Assembly: GCA_007117175.1 (NCBI GenBank)
Contig: SKGZ01000097.1
Span: 1-8,934 of the forward strand
Direction: 5' to 3'
From: Bacteriovoracales bacterium
Lineage (GTDB): Bacteria; Bdellovibrionota; Bacteriovoracia; Bacteriovoracales; Bacteriovoracaceae
Length of the DNA stretch: 8,934 nucleotides
Both the position numbers and the translations under genes were made by a program. Below are positions 7,526 to 8,934 of the stretch, in pieces (the first letter of the stretch is position 1; each line of letters starts with the position of its first letter). The notes under the pieces are model-generated. The model was not told where the DNA came from and ran no database searches. It was given only the letters and a program-made list of their open reading frames with translations.

Positions 7526-8934
7526 GTGAGCTGGGACAAAATTCAAATACGAGGGGCGAGGGTTAATAATCTCAAGTCCGTTGATTTGGATCTCCCTCTT
7601 AAGAAAATTATTTGCTTTGCAGGCCCGTCCGGATCTGGAAAAACATCGATTGCTTTTAAAACTCTTTTAGCCGAATCCAAAAGAAGACTCATTAACTCCT
7701 ATCCCAACTCTCTTCGTTTTTTCATTCAAAGTCCCGGCGCGGTTGATGTGGATAGCTTAAATCCCGTCTTGCCAGTTTTTGGTCTTCCGCAAATAAACCC
7801 TGTGATTGGATCCAGGGCCTGTGTTGCCGATGAAATCGGTTTAACAGAATTGCTGCAAAATTTTTTTTACGATTGCTCTGTTCAGCGATGTCCCGTCCAT
7901 CGTAGCTCTTTCCAACAGAGTTTACCTCATCAGCAATTCCTATCCCTGTTGGCCCAAAGTGAAAAAGAACTCACTGGGGTCGTTCACCTTTTTATCGAAA
8001 AAGAACTCTTTAAACTCAAGTTAGCTCAAGGGATTTTACCGTCTAGGGTTTGGAGCCAAAAAGAACAAAAAGTGAAGAGCTTTGATCTTGAAGAACAGTA
8101 CTGGGAAATTGCTCGTTTTAAGATGGAGTCACCTCAGCGCTTAAGTGAGATTTTGGCCAAAGATGAGAGTTTACAGAATTTGGGAACCTACTATTTTTTA
8201 TTACCAGGAAAAAAAGAGCTGCGAACCCTCAGTTTGCAATCACAAAAAAAATGTGAAGAATGCGATGAAATCGAGATAGAAAAAAATCACAACCTCTTCT
8301 CCCCCCTTAACTCCTATGGAGCGTGTCCCGATTGCAAAGGATTTGGAGCTAATTTAGTTTACGATAGAGATAAAGTGCTCGATCGCCAGATGAGCATTAA
8401 GGATGGTGGGGTTTCAATCCTTAATTCCAAGCACTTCTCTTATGAGAAGAAAGTTTTTTTAAAAGAACTCAAAAGACTAAAAATCTCTGATAGCAAAAAG
8501 ATCCAGGATCTACCCTCTCAGTTCTGGGACTTACTAGAGAAGGGAAGAGGTGATTTTTGCGGCTTACAAGGATTGTATGATTACTTGGAGAGAAAAAAAT
8601 ATAAACCCAATGTGAGAATTTTTATTCGTCGTCTGCAAAGTGAACAGCAGTGCCAATCCTGTCAGGGCAGTCGACTCAACCCTCTTTCTCATCGATTTTT
8701 TCTAACGAAAGAGCAAAATTTTCTCACTTTAAGTGAACTACTGCTCTCGAAGATCGGGCAACTCAAAACCAAAATTGACTCATCCACTGAACTGACACAA
8801 GATCAGCTCCTCAGCACTAAAAGTTATCAAAAACTAGCGAACGTCCTTTACTGGGCCTCTCAATTGGGCCTAGATCACTTGAGCCTATCTCGAAAAGCAA
8901 AACACTTTCTGCGGGAGAATATCAGCGGGTTTTA
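7526..8934 (+). CDS. Divergent UvrA-like ABC ATPase, N-terminal part; cut by window end, apparent frame break near 8893
   Basis: UvrA is the damage-sensing ATPase of nucleotide excision repair. An in-frame TGA at 7511 and family alignment favour GTG 7526 as start, giving M-S-W-D-K-I-Q-I-R-G-A-R-V-N-N-L-K, close to the canonical UvrA N-terminus; its Shine-Dalgarno is poor. Walker A is GPSGSGKTS (residues 33-41). The first zinc module is C243-x2-C246-x20-C267-x2-C270, the E. coli UvrA spacing as I recall it. A later C376-x2-C379-x-G-x-R-L matches the conserved CxxCxGxRL element. Residues about 123-240 replace the UvrB-interaction region with little visible similarity. The near-invariant NPRSTVGT motif is GSRACVAD here, so this looks like a paralogue rather than housekeeping uvrA. 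The LSAGE signature (8905-8919) lies in the -1 frame. Base composition is C-rich, unlike the upstream genes. The second ATPase half is beyond the window. Family call strong; function and intactness uncertain. Confidence 0.85.
   Translation, partial: MSWDKIQIRGARVNNLKSVDLDLPLKKIICFAGPSGSGKTSIAFKTLLAESKRRLINSYPNSLRFFIQSPGAVDVDSLNPVLPVFGLPQINPVIGSRACVADEIGLTELLQNFFYDCSVQRCPVHRSSFQQSLPHQQFLSLLAQSEKELTGVVHLFIEKELFKLKLAQGILPSRVWSQKEQKVKSFDLEEQYWEIARFKMESPQRLSEILAKDESLQNLGTYYFLLPGKKELRTLSLQSQKKCEECDEIEIEKNHNLFSPLNSYGACPDCKGFGANLVYDRDKVLDRQMSIKDGGVSILNSKHFSYEKKVFLKELKRLKISDSKKIQDLPSQFWDLLEKGRGDFCGLQGLYDYLERKKYKPNVRIFIRRLQSEQQCQSCQGSRLNPLSHRFFLTKEQNFLTLSELLLSKIGQLKTKIDSSTELTQDQLLSTKSYQKLANVLYWASQLGLDHLSLSRKAKHFLRENISGF
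8893..8896 (+). other. Apparent -1 frameshift (one base missing) at an A run in the UvrA-like gene
   Basis: Up to here the frame starting at 7526 reads a good UvrA-like sequence ending in GLDHLSLSR, which the family follows with its ABC signature. In that frame the next residues are the unrelated KAKHFLRENISGF. In the -1 frame (codons starting at 8893) they are KSKTLSAGEYQRVL, matching the UvrA pattern T-L-S-G-G-E-x-Q-R. Adding one A to the four-A run at 8893-8896 would join both parts as LSRKSKTLSAGE. The run is short and lies 38 bases from the window end. Confidence 0.75.

Noticed and set aside
8893..8899. Programmed -1 frameshift signal
   Set aside because: The in-frame context CGA AAA GCA lacks a slippery A-site codon, and the sequence ends before any stimulatory structure could be seen. 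A missing base is the simpler explanation.

Overview
The window looks like chromosomal DNA of a Gram-negative (diderm) bacterium of low-to-moderate GC content. It encodes outer-membrane biogenesis proteins (a TamB-type envelope protein and an Omp85 beta-barrel protein) next to the universal rplM-rpsI ribosomal protein pair. Five genes are recognisable, all on the + strand and closely packed, with no gene-free stretch longer than 85 bases. Modest AT richness, a many-POTRA Omp85 and the reversed tamB-to-Omp85 order would fit the Bdellovibrionota or the former Deltaproteobacteria. That placement is inference; nothing here proves it.

Bases 1-6500 form an envelope module. A long TamB-family gene, probably cut at its 5' end by the window edge, overlaps by four bases (GTGA) with a 960-residue Omp85 protein. 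The latter has a signal peptide, about seven POTRA-like units and a C-terminal barrel carrying a VRGY motif. In the known TAM system the outer-membrane Omp85 protein works with the envelope-spanning TamB beta-groove protein; the overlap here suggests co-translation of such a pair.

Bases 6501-7474 hold a compact ribosomal unit. A sigma70-like promoter lies directly behind the Omp85 stop, followed by rplM (L13) and rpsI (S9), each with an AAGGA Shine-Dalgarno 9 bases from its ATG.

Bases 7475-8934 differ. A 51-base spacer contains a hairpin and competing inverted repeats. It leads into the 5' part of a divergent UvrA-like ABC ATPase that starts at GTG 7526 and runs off the window. In this gene the G-over-C excess of the upstream genes reverses to C over G. 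About 40 bases before the end, the ABC signature (LSAGE) appears in the -1 frame relative to the rest of the protein. This means either a one-base sequence error, a genuine frameshift mutation, or (least likely) programmed slippage.

The points most worth a second look are the frame break before the UvrA-like signature, the divergent and compositionally distinct UvrA paralogue, and the seven-POTRA Omp85 coupled to tamB in reversed order. I found no CRISPR array, transposon, tRNA, rRNA, or clear novel defence or mobile system.
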